A stretch of 7,572 bases of DNA from an uncultured Fastidiosipila sp. (GTDB taxonomy: Bacteria; Bacillota; Clostridia; Saccharofermentanales; Fastidiosipilaceae), in NCBI GenBank assembly GCA_938014865.1, contig CALLQJ010000429.1, positions 1 through 7,572 of the forward strand, given 5' to 3'. Every line of letters starts with the position of its first letter. Positions within the stretch are counted from its first letter, which is position 1. The position numbers were made by a program, and so were the translations under genes. Below the pieces are notes generated by a model that was given only the letters and a program-made list of their open reading frames with translations, searched no databases and was not told where the DNA came from. Positions 1 to 5,450 of this stretch are shown in pieces.

Positions 1-251
1 TCTTCACTCGGAAGATTTTCGGGACTGATGCCGGCTTTGAGCCGGCGTTCGGCAAGTTCCAGACGATGGCGCAGGCTGCGGTCAATTCTCTTATTGTCGA
101 AATAAAGAATATAACCGCCGAGCAAGGCAGGATCTTCTTCAAGAATGACCTTATTGTCGTCGCCGTCATGACAGAGCGGTTCGAGGATTTCACGGATCGT
201 ATCGCTGTCCGGTGTCTCGGCACTGACTAATCGTATCAAAGCCACTGCCAT
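1..251 (-). CDS. atpH: ATP synthase delta subunit-like protein, C-terminal domain only (partial at left edge)
   Basis: The 83 visible residues match only the C-terminal, b-subunit-binding half of the F1Fo delta/OSCP family. A strand carrying the family's 'SA' position (S10-A11) is followed by a helix (about 15-27) and the signature DPALLGGYILYFDNKRID (residues 40-57), which corresponds to the usual D-P-x-L-x-G-G ... I-D-G-S motif. R58 replaces the usual Gly. The family is normally about 180 residues with this motif near residues 140-165; here it sits at 40-60, so the six-helix N-terminal domain that binds alpha is absent. The frame stays open past the normal end (after RRL, residue 71) to the edge. 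The start ATG (251-249) shares its A with the atpF stop codon (TGATG), giving tight coupling. GGAG lies only two bases before this ATG; a GTG at codon 3 (eight bases away) is an alternative start. A C-terminal fusion, for example to alpha, is possible but unseen. Confidence 0.8.
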   Translation of the reverse strand, partial: MAVALIRLVSAETPDSDTIREILEPLCHDGDDNKVILEEDPALLGGYILYFDNKRIDRSLRHRLELAERRLKAGISPENLPSE

Positions 252-787
252 CACTCCTTCTTCAGCATGGTGTCCACCATAGCCGTGATCTCTTCCCGGC
301 TGTCTTCCGTATTGCCTTTTTCATGCAGTACAGCCGCCAGCACTTTAAGGGACATATCGATCACATCGCTGCGGTAACGTTCCTCTTGTTCACGCAGCAG
401 CTGATCCGCATTCTTCTGCGCATTGGCAACAATAGAATCTGCCTTGCGGTGCGCATCATGCAGCAAGGACTCGCGTTCAAGAGCGAGCGTCTTGCGCGCA
501 TCCTCCGCCTGCTCCTGCTGCTTTTTCAGCGCCTCTTCCTGATCGGTCTCAAGGGCGCTCTTAGCCTTTTCAAGGCGTTCTTTTTCTTCTTCGTTGCTGC
601 GCAGCCCCGAACTGACCGCCTCTTTGCGGGCATCACTGACCTTCATCATCGGCTTATAAAGAATTTTCTTCAGCAAAAACCAGGTGATCAGAAAACCGAT
701 GATCGCCACGACGGCCGTCGCGGCATAGCCGGCCAGATTTTCCGGTGAAAACATATCGACTGCGGCACTTATCAAAAAATACGGCAT
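251..787 (-). CDS. atpF: F1Fo ATP synthase subunit b
   Basis: Peripheral-stalk subunit that links the membrane a subunit to F1 via delta. With the start at ATG 787 the protein has 178 residues, slightly longer than the common 160-170. It has a short N-terminal segment, one membrane helix at about 20-39 (GYAATAVVAIIGFLITWFLL), the post-membrane segment LYKPMMKVSDARKE (43-56), then a long charged coiled coil rich in Glu, Lys and Gln to about 140. The C-terminal helix (DVIDMSLKVLAAVLHEK) resembles the delta-binding end of the family. The ribosome binding site GAGGAGG overlaps the atpE stop codon, seven bases from this ATG. A GTG immediately upstream (790-788) is a possible but less likely start. 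The gene lies between atpE and the delta-like gene, and its stop overlaps the next start by one base. It contains no extra domain that could replace the missing delta N-terminus. Confidence 0.95.
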   Translation of the reverse strand: MPYFLISAAVDMFSPENLAGYAATAVVAIIGFLITWFLLKKILYKPMMKVSDARKEAVSSGLRSNEEEKERLEKAKSALETDQEEALKKQQEQAEDARKTLALERESLLHDAHRKADSIVANAQKNADQLLREQEERYRSDVIDMSLKVLAAVLHEKGNTEDSREEITAMVDTMLKKE

Positions 788-799
788 CACTCAACCTCC

Positions 800-1027
800 T
801 CAAAAGACAAAGAGCAGCAAGAGAGATACAACAAGCGCATAAATAGCACAAGCTTCGATGAAGACGATAGCCACCAGCAGAAGGCCTTGGATTTTTCCGC
901 TGACTTCCGGCTGTTTTGCCATAGATTCAAATGCTTTACCGCTGGCCGTGCCGATCGCCAATGCTGCAAGACCTGCCGCAACGGCAATGGCCAAACCTGC
1001 TCCGAGAGCAATCATTCCTTTATCCAT
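800..1027 (-). CDS. atpE: F1Fo ATP synthase subunit c (proteolipid)
   Basis: Hairpin membrane protein that forms the rotating ring of Fo. It has 75 residues: helix 1 about 5-28, polar loop K38-Q39-P40 (the R/K-Q-P family loop), helix 2 about 47-74. The ion-carrying acid is E58. Aligned without gaps on the GK...ES..KQPE segment, the Na+-ring ligands of Ilyobacter-type c subunits (Gln32, Ser66) correspond to I25 and A59 here, although Y63 is kept; I therefore infer H+ coupling. The glycine motif of helix 1 reads A18, L20, A22, A24 instead of repeated Gly. AAGGAGG lies eight bases from ATG 1027 and five from an adjacent GTG (1030-1028); I chose the ATG. About 100 non-coding bases separate it from atpB, the longest gap inside the operon. 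Confidence 0.96.
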   Translation of the reverse strand: MDKGMIALGAGLAIAVAAGLAALAIGTASGKAFESMAKQPEVSGKIQGLLLVAIVFIEACAIYALVVSLLLLFVF

Positions 1028-1030
1028 CAC

Positions 1031-1129
1031 TAATTCCTCCTTAAATATTTCTTCTTGAATATTGCGTACTTAAGATGCCTGAACACTTATGAAAAGCGTT
1101 TTGTCTTAAATCAGACGGACTGTTTTGCA
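1031..1129 (-). other. atpB-atpE intercistronic region
   Basis: About 100 bases between the atpB stop and the atpE start, whereas atpE-atpF-atpH are nearly touching. In the minus-strand RNA two copies of the self-complementary AATATT (separated by eight bases) can pair just before the AAGGAGG site of atpE, with a TTAAG/CTTAA pair further out. No terminator-like U-run and no convincing promoter are seen. A role in raising translation of the highly expressed c subunit is only inference. Confidence 0.4.
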
Positions 1130-1945
1130 TCAGGCAGCGGCCTCCGCCGCTTCCTTGCCTTTTTCCGCCGGGCTTTTTTTACGTCCGCGCTCAACAATCT
1201 CGCCGACATAATTAATCGTCAGATAGGTGAAGACAAGCGCCTGGATGATCCCGTCACCGACTTCAAACCAAAGCCCTAAAACCTGCGGCAGGAAGAGCGG
1301 GATAACGGCGCGCAGGAAAGCAATCAGAATGCTTGCGCCGAAGATATTGCCGAATAAACGGAAGGCCAGCGAAATCGGCTTGATGACATAATCGAGCAGA
1401 TTGAACGGAAGCATAAAGGCCTTAGGCGCAATCAAGGAACGCAGGAAGCCTGTAAATCCGCTCAGGTAAATGCCCCAGACAATGACGCAGATAATGTCAA
1501 AAAGCGCCAGGGCAATCGGGAATGCCGGGTTGACAGCCGCTGCTTCCAGCGAAAAAACACTCAGCAGATTCGATACCAAGATGTACATGAAAACCGCCCC
1601 GGCAAAGGGTGCAAACTTCCGGGTCTGCTCTTCATCCAGTCCGGAATTCTCGCAAAGTTTATTCAGCAGCCCCAGCAAGGTTTCTATCACCGACTGAAAC
1701 TTTCCGGCTTTGACCTCCCGCCTGCGGCTCAGAAAGCAGCAGAAAAACGGAATAATCAGCACCGTCAAAAACAAGTTCAGCATCGCCTTGGTAACGGGGA
1801 TCTGCACAAATCCGAGGTCCCAGGTAAAGACCGCCGAAAAATCGAGAAGCTCCTCGATATTCGCAGAAATATCTCGGCCGCCGATCTTGATTTTGTCGAT
1901 AAACTCCCGGGCGAAAGCGCTGAAGAAGTCTTGTAAACCATTCAT
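1130..1945 (-). CDS. atpB: F1Fo ATP synthase subunit a
   Basis: Membrane subunit that provides the proton half-channels against the c-ring. It is 271 residues with a family-typical hydrophobic pattern: helices at about 46-71, 112-133, 140-165, 178-203 and 205-252. The essential arginine is R196 in ISLAFRLFGNIFG (191-203), with the conserved N200 four residues on. The last membrane region contains QALVFTYLTINYVGE (235-249), the usual site of the second half-channel residues. The N-terminus (1-45) is polar and probably periplasmic; the tail after 252 is basic, then Ala/Glu-rich. AGGAGG lies ten bases before the ATG, a slightly long spacing. It is the first gene of the operon; no atpI gene is present between it and its promoter. 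Confidence 0.95.
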   Translation of the reverse strand: MNGLQDFFSAFAREFIDKIKIGGRDISANIEELLDFSAVFTWDLGFVQIPVTKAMLNLFLTVLIIPFFCCFLSRRREVKAGKFQSVIETLLGLLNKLCENSGLDEEQTRKFAPFAGAVFMYILVSNLLSVFSLEAAAVNPAFPIALALFDIICVIVWGIYLSGFTGFLRSLIAPKAFMLPFNLLDYVIKPISLAFRLFGNIFGASILIAFLRAVIPLFLPQVLGLWFEVGDGIIQALVFTYLTINYVGEIVERGRKKSPAEKGKEAAEAAA

Positions 1946-1971
1946 ACTTCACTGACCTCCTCAAATCTTAT

Positions 1972-1991
1972 AAGCGTATTTTTCAACGCTT
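1972..1991 (-). promoter_or_regulatory. small stem-loop at the 5' end of the atp mRNA
   Basis: AAGCGT (1972-1977) and ACGCTT (1986-1991) form a six-base-pair stem with an eight-base loop. With the promoter called at 1999-2027, transcription would begin at about 1992, so this hairpin would lie at the extreme 5' end of the atpB mRNA, before the AGGAGG site. A 5' hairpin of this kind can stabilise an mRNA; that role is inferred. Confidence 0.35.
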
Positions 1992-1998
1992 TATTTTG

Positions 1999-2027
1999 AT
2001 TTTACGCCTGTTTTATGGCTAATTCAA
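1999..2027 (-). promoter_or_regulatory. promoter of the atp operon
   Basis: On the minus strand TTGAAT (-35, 2027-2022) and TAAAAT (-10, 2004-1999) are separated by exactly 17 bases, a good housekeeping-sigma match (4/6 and 5/6). The start would be at about 1992, giving a leader of roughly 47 bases before atpB. It lies downstream of the upp terminator, so the operon is expected to be transcribed on its own. A second, weaker candidate (TTGACT, 16 bases, CATAAC) lies further upstream at about 2068-2095. Confidence 0.6.
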
Positions 2028-2112
2028 ACGAAAATCATACAATTCTATGGTGATAAAGTAGAAAGCTGTTATGCGTTTGTTCAAAGAAAAGTCAAAATTT
2101 ATCAATTTTTCG

Positions 2113-2145
2113 AAAAAAAGAGGCGAATCATCAGATTCACCTCTT
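2113..2145 (-). terminator. intrinsic terminator of upp
   Basis: Read on the minus strand: a ten-base-pair stem (2143-2134 with 2129-2120) with one G-U pair and a four-base loop, followed directly by seven U residues (2119-2113). The G-U pair becomes a C-A mismatch if read on the plus strand, so the structure is oriented for minus-strand transcription. It separates upp from the atp operon. Confidence 0.85.
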
Positions 2146-2173
2146 CTGCTTTAAAATCAGATTCTTTTTAATT

Positions 2174-2202
2174 ACTTCTTATTCTGCTTCATAATAAGAA
2201 GT
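2174..2202 (-). repeat. perfect inverted repeat in the upp 3' untranslated region
   Basis: ACTTCTTATT (2174-2183) and AATAAGAAGT (2193-2202) are perfect complements, ten base pairs with a nine-base loop, starting 13 bases after the upp stop codon. No U-run follows on the minus strand, so it is not a standard terminator by itself; the real terminator is about 30 bases further on. It may protect the 3' end of the mRNA. Confidence 0.5.
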
Positions 2203-2215
2203 TTCCTGTTTTTGC

Positions 2216-2857
2216 TTATTTTGTTCCGAAAAGCCGGTCGCCCGCATCGCCCAGACCCGGCACGATATACGCATGCTCATTGAGACTTTCATCTTCGCAG
2301 GCACAGTAAATCGGCACATCCGGATGGTGTTTCTGCAGCTCCGCAATCCCTTCCGGGGCCGCAATCAGGCACATGAAGCGAATATTGTGCACGCCTCTTT
2401 TCTTCAGAAAATCAATGGCCGCAACCGCACTGCCGCCCGTCGCCAGCATCGGATCGAGCACAATCACGTCACGCGACGAACAGTCCTCCGGCAGCTTGCA
2501 GTAATATTCCACCGGCTGCATGGTCTCCGGATCCCGGTACAAGCCGATATGGCCGACTTTAGCCGACGGGATCAGGCTCAGCATGCCGTCCACCATGCCC
2601 AGTCCCGCTCTCAGGATCGGAACCAAGGCCAGTTTCTTGCCGTGCAGTTTTTTGCATTTAGCCGTAGCCAGCGGGGTCTCTACTTCCACATCCATAAGCG
2701 GAAGATCCCGTGTTACCTCATACCCCATCAGCAAAGACACTTCATTGACCAGTTCGCGGAACGCCTTGGTGGTCGTATTTTTATCCCGCATCAAAGTAAT
2801 TTTATGCTGAATCAGGGGGTGGTCGAATACAAATACATTATTGTCGTTTTTCGTCAT
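2216..2857 (-). CDS. upp: uracil phosphoribosyltransferase
   Basis: Pyrimidine salvage enzyme of the cytoplasm: uracil + PRPP gives UMP + pyrophosphate. It has 213 residues, close to the family's usual 205-215. The PRPP-binding loop is VIVLDPMLATGGSA (131-144), the substrate arginine region is VPILRAGLGMVDGM (79-92), and the uracil-binding C-terminus is YIVPGLGDAGDRLFG (197-211). The start ATG is preceded by GGGAG at six bases. It has its own promoter at 2888-2916 and its own terminator at 2113-2145, so it seems to be a single-gene transcript, although read-through from the upstream nucleotidyltransferase gene is possible. Its position directly before the atp operon is a common arrangement in the Bacillota. 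Confidence 0.96.
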   Translation of the reverse strand: MTKNDNNVFVFDHPLIQHKITLMRDKNTTTKAFRELVNEVSLLMGYEVTRDLPLMDVEVETPLATAKCKKLHGKKLALVPILRAGLGMVDGMLSLIPSAKVGHIGLYRDPETMQPVEYYCKLPEDCSSRDVIVLDPMLATGGSAVAAIDFLKKRGVHNIRFMCLIAAPEGIAELQKHHPDVPIYCACEDESLNEHAYIVPGLGDAGDRLFGTK

Positions 2858-2887
2858 CTGCTACTCCCGTAAAAAATTTCTTTTCCT

Positions 2888-2916
2888 ATCATAACGCTGC
2901 AGCTTTTGCACGGCAA
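2888..2916 (-). promoter_or_regulatory. promoter of upp
   Basis: On the minus strand TTGCCG (-35, 2916-2911) and TATGAT (-10, 2893-2888) are spaced by 17 bases (4/6 and 5/6 matches). The start would be at about 2881, leaving a leader of about 24 bases. The -10 lies in the 12-base string GTTATGATAGGA, which recurs exactly at the methyltransferase promoter (5071-5082). Confidence 0.6.
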
Positions 2917-2929
2917 TAAAAAAATATGC

Positions 2930-3679
2930 TCAGCGGTAGTTGCGCTTCACGAAGGCATCCACTTCGGCATAGGATTCCGGCGTCCCGATATCAAAGCACT
3001 TGCCCGTGAACTTATAGAGCCGGAGCGGTTTGCGCTTATAAAGCCAGGCCGGGAAATTCCCCGGAGAGTCCGGATTGCCGCCCTGATCAAGATACGTTTT
3101 GATTAAAGGCAGGGTATCGCGGCGGTAGAAATAAGTCGCATAAACGGCCAGATCGGATTTCGGTTCCTCGGGCTTTTCTTCCAGATCAATCACCAGATCG
3201 TCTTCATCAATCTCGGCAACGGCAAAGCGTTTGAGGTCTTCGATCTCGTCAATTTCCTGCGCCAGGATCATGTCCTGGTAGAACTCGCGGAAAACCCGCC
3301 AGGGATCAATGAGTGCATAGGTAAAGAGGTTGTCGCCGGCAATGACCAGAAGGTCCTCGTCGATCTCCAGACGCTCGATCACGAAATTGATATCGCCGAC
3401 CGCACCCAGTTTATCGGCATCACTGGTGGTGAAATCATCGACAATGGTAATCGGCAGTTCATACTGCGAGGCCGTTTTTTTCTCCCAGGCATTAAAATGC
3501 TCAACAAAACGGTGATTGGACACCACGATGATCTCATTGACATCCGGCAAGGTCACAATTTCATCAATTATGAATTCGATGATCGCCTTCCCGCCGAGCG
3601 GCAGCAGCGCCTTGGGGCGATCCTTGGTGAGCGGATAAAGTCTGGTCGCATAACCGGCAGCCAGTATCAGTGCTTTCAT
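2930..3679 (-). CDS. sugar-phosphate nucleotidyltransferase (NTP_transferase family)
   Basis: Predicted cytoplasmic enzyme that transfers a nucleotide from an NTP to a sugar phosphate (or similar phosphate), making an activated precursor for cell-surface polymers. It has 249 residues. The nucleotide-binding signature LAAGYATRLYPLT...RPKALLP (6-27) is present, with GYATR in place of the classic GxGTR. A GDN metal site has D116; EEKP is at 167-170; the second metal-binding Asp is D230 in CFDIGTPESY (228-237). No hexapeptide-repeat acyltransferase or second domain follows, so it is a minimal enzyme. Specificity (glucose-1-phosphate, mannose-1-phosphate, phosphocholine) cannot be read from the sequence. 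AAGGAGG is five bases from the ATG. It lies 30 bases after the methyltransferase gene and is probably in its operon. After its stop there is a U7 run (around 2920) with only a weak four-base-pair stem. Confidence 0.88.
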   Translation of the reverse strand: MKALILAAGYATRLYPLTKDRPKALLPLGGKAIIEFIIDEIVTLPDVNEIIVVSNHRFVEHFNAWEKKTASQYELPITIVDDFTTSDADKLGAVGDINFVIERLEIDEDLLVIAGDNLFTYALIDPWRVFREFYQDMILAQEIDEIEDLKRFAVAEIDEDDLVIDLEEKPEEPKSDLAVYATYFYRRDTLPLIKTYLDQGGNPDSPGNFPAWLYKRKPLRLYKFTGKCFDIGTPESYAEVDAFVKRNYR

Positions 3680-3709
3680 TTGATCCTCCTTGACAGTTTT
3701 TATAAATGC

Positions 3710-5005
3710 TTAGCTATTCAGTTTATCAGGCTTCTTCGCTTTGCTCTTTGTTTCTTTTGTCTTATTTCGCTTATGATTCCCGCGAATTTCTCTGAAATAC
3801 AGGTACAAGGTACACTTTATCATTCCATTATATAGTTTTCTGCGCTTATCTGCTCGTCTCCCCGTATCCGCTTCAAAATCCGCCGCCGTAATGACGCTCA
3901 GCCGGCAGCCCTTTTTGGTATAAGCGGCACGCTGCGAGAAGGCAAGCCGGGCCAGTCCCCGGTTGATATCGGCGGCTTCACGGGCATCCGCCATGCGTTC
4001 CCCGTAAGGCGGATTGGCCGTAAAAAGGATACGTTCGGCCTCAAAACGCCGGCGCAGTTCGGCTTCATCCAATGCAAAAAGATCGGCTTTTTCCAAATGA
4101 ACAAAAGCCCTTACCCCTGCCCGTTCGGCATTTTCTTCCGCCAGCCGGAGCGCTCTGCCGTCTTTATCGCTGCCCGCAATAAAAATCTCTTCCGGCGTGC
4201 TGAAATCGGCCAGATCACGCGCTTCTTCCCGGGCCCTTCGGAAAATTTCTTCGCCGGCAAAAGCCCAGCGCTCGGCCCGGAAGCCCCGCCGCATGCCCGG
4301 TGCGGCCGAAGCGGCCATCAGAGCGGCTTCGGTCAGAAAGGTCCCGGAACCGCAGACCGGATCATAAAGCAGGTCCCCGCTGAAGGCTTCCCAGCGGCTC
4401 AGGTAAATAATGCCCGCCGCCAGAGTCTCCTTGATCGGAGCCGCATTGTGTGCTCTGCGGTAGCCTCTTTTATGAAGCCCCGTCCCTGAGGTATCAAAGC
4501 GCAGGCTGACTTCATCATTCATAATTGAATAGTGTATGCGAAGGTCCGAAAAACTCCGGTCTTCTTCCAGCCTGTGATTTTCCGGCAGATGCCAGGCCTT
4601 CTGCAGGCGCAGCACAATGGCCTTCTTGATCGTGCTCTGAATCGCGGAAGGTGCGTAGAGTTTCGATTTTCGTGAATAGCCGCTGATCGCAAAGGCGGCT
4701 CTTTTTTCAATCCAGGCTTCCCAGGGTTCGGCCTGGACGGCATAAAAAAGCTCATCAAAATCCCTTGCCTTGAAGCGGGCCACTTCCACTTCTACCCGCT
4801 CCGCGGTCCGCAAAAACACATTGCAGCGGGCCAGGGCTTTTTTTGCCTTTTCGGCGTCGCCGTCACAGTCCAGGCGGACCAGGGCATTTTCTTTTATAAT
4901 CTTTTCTTCGGGATAGCCCAGTGCCTTAAGTTCATCGCCCAATACGCTTTCCAAACCCATAAGCACGGGCAAGACGATCTGATATCTCGTGTAATCTTGC
5001 TGCAT
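3710..5005 (-). CDS. THUMP-domain class I RNA methyltransferase (YpsC/RlmL type)
   Basis: Predicted SAM-dependent guanine-N2 methyltransferase acting on 23S rRNA or another structured RNA. It has 431 residues: an N-terminal ferredoxin-like plus THUMP region (about 1-165), then a Rossmann methyltransferase domain. SAM-binding motif I is DPVCGSGTFLTEAA (215-228), the catalytic motif IV is NPPYGER (331-337), and LHKRGYRRAHNAAPIKETLA (177-196) is the conserved lead-in of the family. The protein ends with KLYNGMIKCTLYLY (390-403) and a lysine-rich tail (411-428) that is probably disordered and may help bind RNA. The tail makes it longer than the roughly 385 residues of B. subtilis YpsC, and it lacks the second methyltransferase half of E. 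coli RlmL. AAAGGA is four bases from the ATG. It is the first gene of a two-gene unit with the nucleotidyltransferase; no functional link is obvious. Confidence 0.92.
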   Translation of the reverse strand: MQQDYTRYQIVLPVLMGLESVLGDELKALGYPEEKIIKENALVRLDCDGDAEKAKKALARCNVFLRTAERVEVEVARFKARDFDELFYAVQAEPWEAWIEKRAAFAISGYSRKSKLYAPSAIQSTIKKAIVLRLQKAWHLPENHRLEEDRSFSDLRIHYSIMNDEVSLRFDTSGTGLHKRGYRRAHNAAPIKETLAAGIIYLSRWEAFSGDLLYDPVCGSGTFLTEAALMAASAAPGMRRGFRAERWAFAGEEIFRRAREEARDLADFSTPEEIFIAGSDKDGRALRLAEENAERAGVRAFVHLEKADLFALDEAELRRRFEAERILFTANPPYGERMADAREAADINRGLARLAFSQRAAYTKKGCRLSVITAADFEADTGRRADKRRKLYNGMIKCTLYLYFREIRGNHKRNKTKETKSKAKKPDKLNS

Positions 5006-5074
5006 TTTATCCTTTTCATCCGGAGCATCCGAAGACGCGCCGGCACTTCGCGTTGTCTCGGCTTTATCAGTCCT

Positions 5075-5083
5075 ATCATAACA
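5075..5083 (-). promoter_or_regulatory. extended -10 promoter of the methyltransferase unit
   Basis: On the minus strand TGTTATGAT gives a TG-n extended -10 with hexamer TATGAT (5080-5075). The -35 is poor (TTTCCG at 18 bases), as is common with extended -10 promoters. The start would be at about 5068, leaving a leader of about 63 bases. It shares GTTATGATAGGA with the upp promoter. Confidence 0.5.
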
Positions 5084-5254
5084 GGCAGAGAGAAAAGGCG
5101 GAAATGTCCCGGGAACAAAAGCCCGGCCTGCGGTTTCGGCAGCTGTATATTATTAATGAAATAAAGTATTTTTATGCATCTTCGCCTGATTTTCCGCTCT
5201 GTATTACAGCAATCTTACAGGCAGATTACTTTATTTTTTTACGTCTATATCCAT

Positions 5255-5282
5255 TAGACATTTATTTACTTTATGGCATACT
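5255..5282 (+). promoter_or_regulatory. candidate promoter of the XRE gene
   Basis: TAGACA (5255-5260, 5/6) and CATACT (5277-5282, 4/6) are 16 bases apart at the edge of the AT-rich block. Transcription would begin near 5290, giving an unusually long leader of about 160 bases before the XRE start. Confidence 0.4.
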
Positions 5283-5398
5283 TGTTCTCAAAGCAGTAGC
5301 TTGCTCAGTTAATCACGAGCCGGGGGGATGGTGTTTAGGGCGAGACCGAGGAGCTGCCGCATAATGACCTCTTTTCTGCTTTTCAGATTTTATTGTTC

Positions 5399-5450
5399 GC
5401 ATCGAATCGGATACGGCAAGCTCGGATTCATGCAGAGGAAGGAGGTCCTC
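5399..5450 (+). promoter_or_regulatory. two stem-loops in the XRE leader, the second displaying the ribosome binding site
   Basis: Stem 1 pairs GCAT-GAATC (5399-5408, C5403 bulged) with GATTCATGC (5425-5433); it buries the in-frame ATG at 5430. Stem 2 pairs GAGGA (5435-5439) with TCCTC (5446-5450), a perfect five-base-pair stem whose six-base loop is AGGAGG (5440-5445), the Shine-Dalgarno core, ending directly at the start codon. This could tune translation; no ligand or mechanism can be inferred. Confidence 0.45.

Larger units (their letters stand above)
5006..5450. other. divergent intergenic region with an AT-rich core
   Basis: This 445-base stretch separates the leftward methyltransferase unit from the rightward XRE-mutM-lactonase cluster. 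It contains the leftward extended -10 promoter (5075-5083), a notably AT-rich block at about 5145-5285 unlike the coding flanks, a candidate rightward promoter (5255-5282), and a leader with two stem-loops just before the XRE start. I see no tRNA, T-box sequence, known riboswitch or credible small gene in it. Confidence 0.6.

Noticed and set aside
323..748. 141-codon plus-strand frame opposite atpF
   Set aside because: Antisense shadow of the Glu/Lys coiled coil of subunit b; low-complexity Leu/Phe/Arg product.
2273..2872. 199-codon plus-strand frame opposite upp
   Set aside because: It mirrors the upp coding strand; His/Arg-rich product with no recognisable family, no promoter or ribosome binding site.
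2915..2955. Possible terminator after the nucleotidyltransferase gene
   Set aside because: A U7 run is present on the minus strand, but only a four-base-pair stem precedes it and it is separated from the U-run by about six bases.
5104..5364. Plus-strand reading frame with a weak AAGGCGG site, hydrophobic product
   Set aside because: It crosses the AT-rich non-coding block, which yields Phe/Tyr/Ile/Leu-rich translations by composition alone; no domain or family resemblance.
5328..5450. Longer XRE protein starting at 5328 or 5430
   Set aside because: The added residues resemble no part of the HTH family, neither ATG has a well-spaced ribosome binding site, and a strong one sits before 5451.
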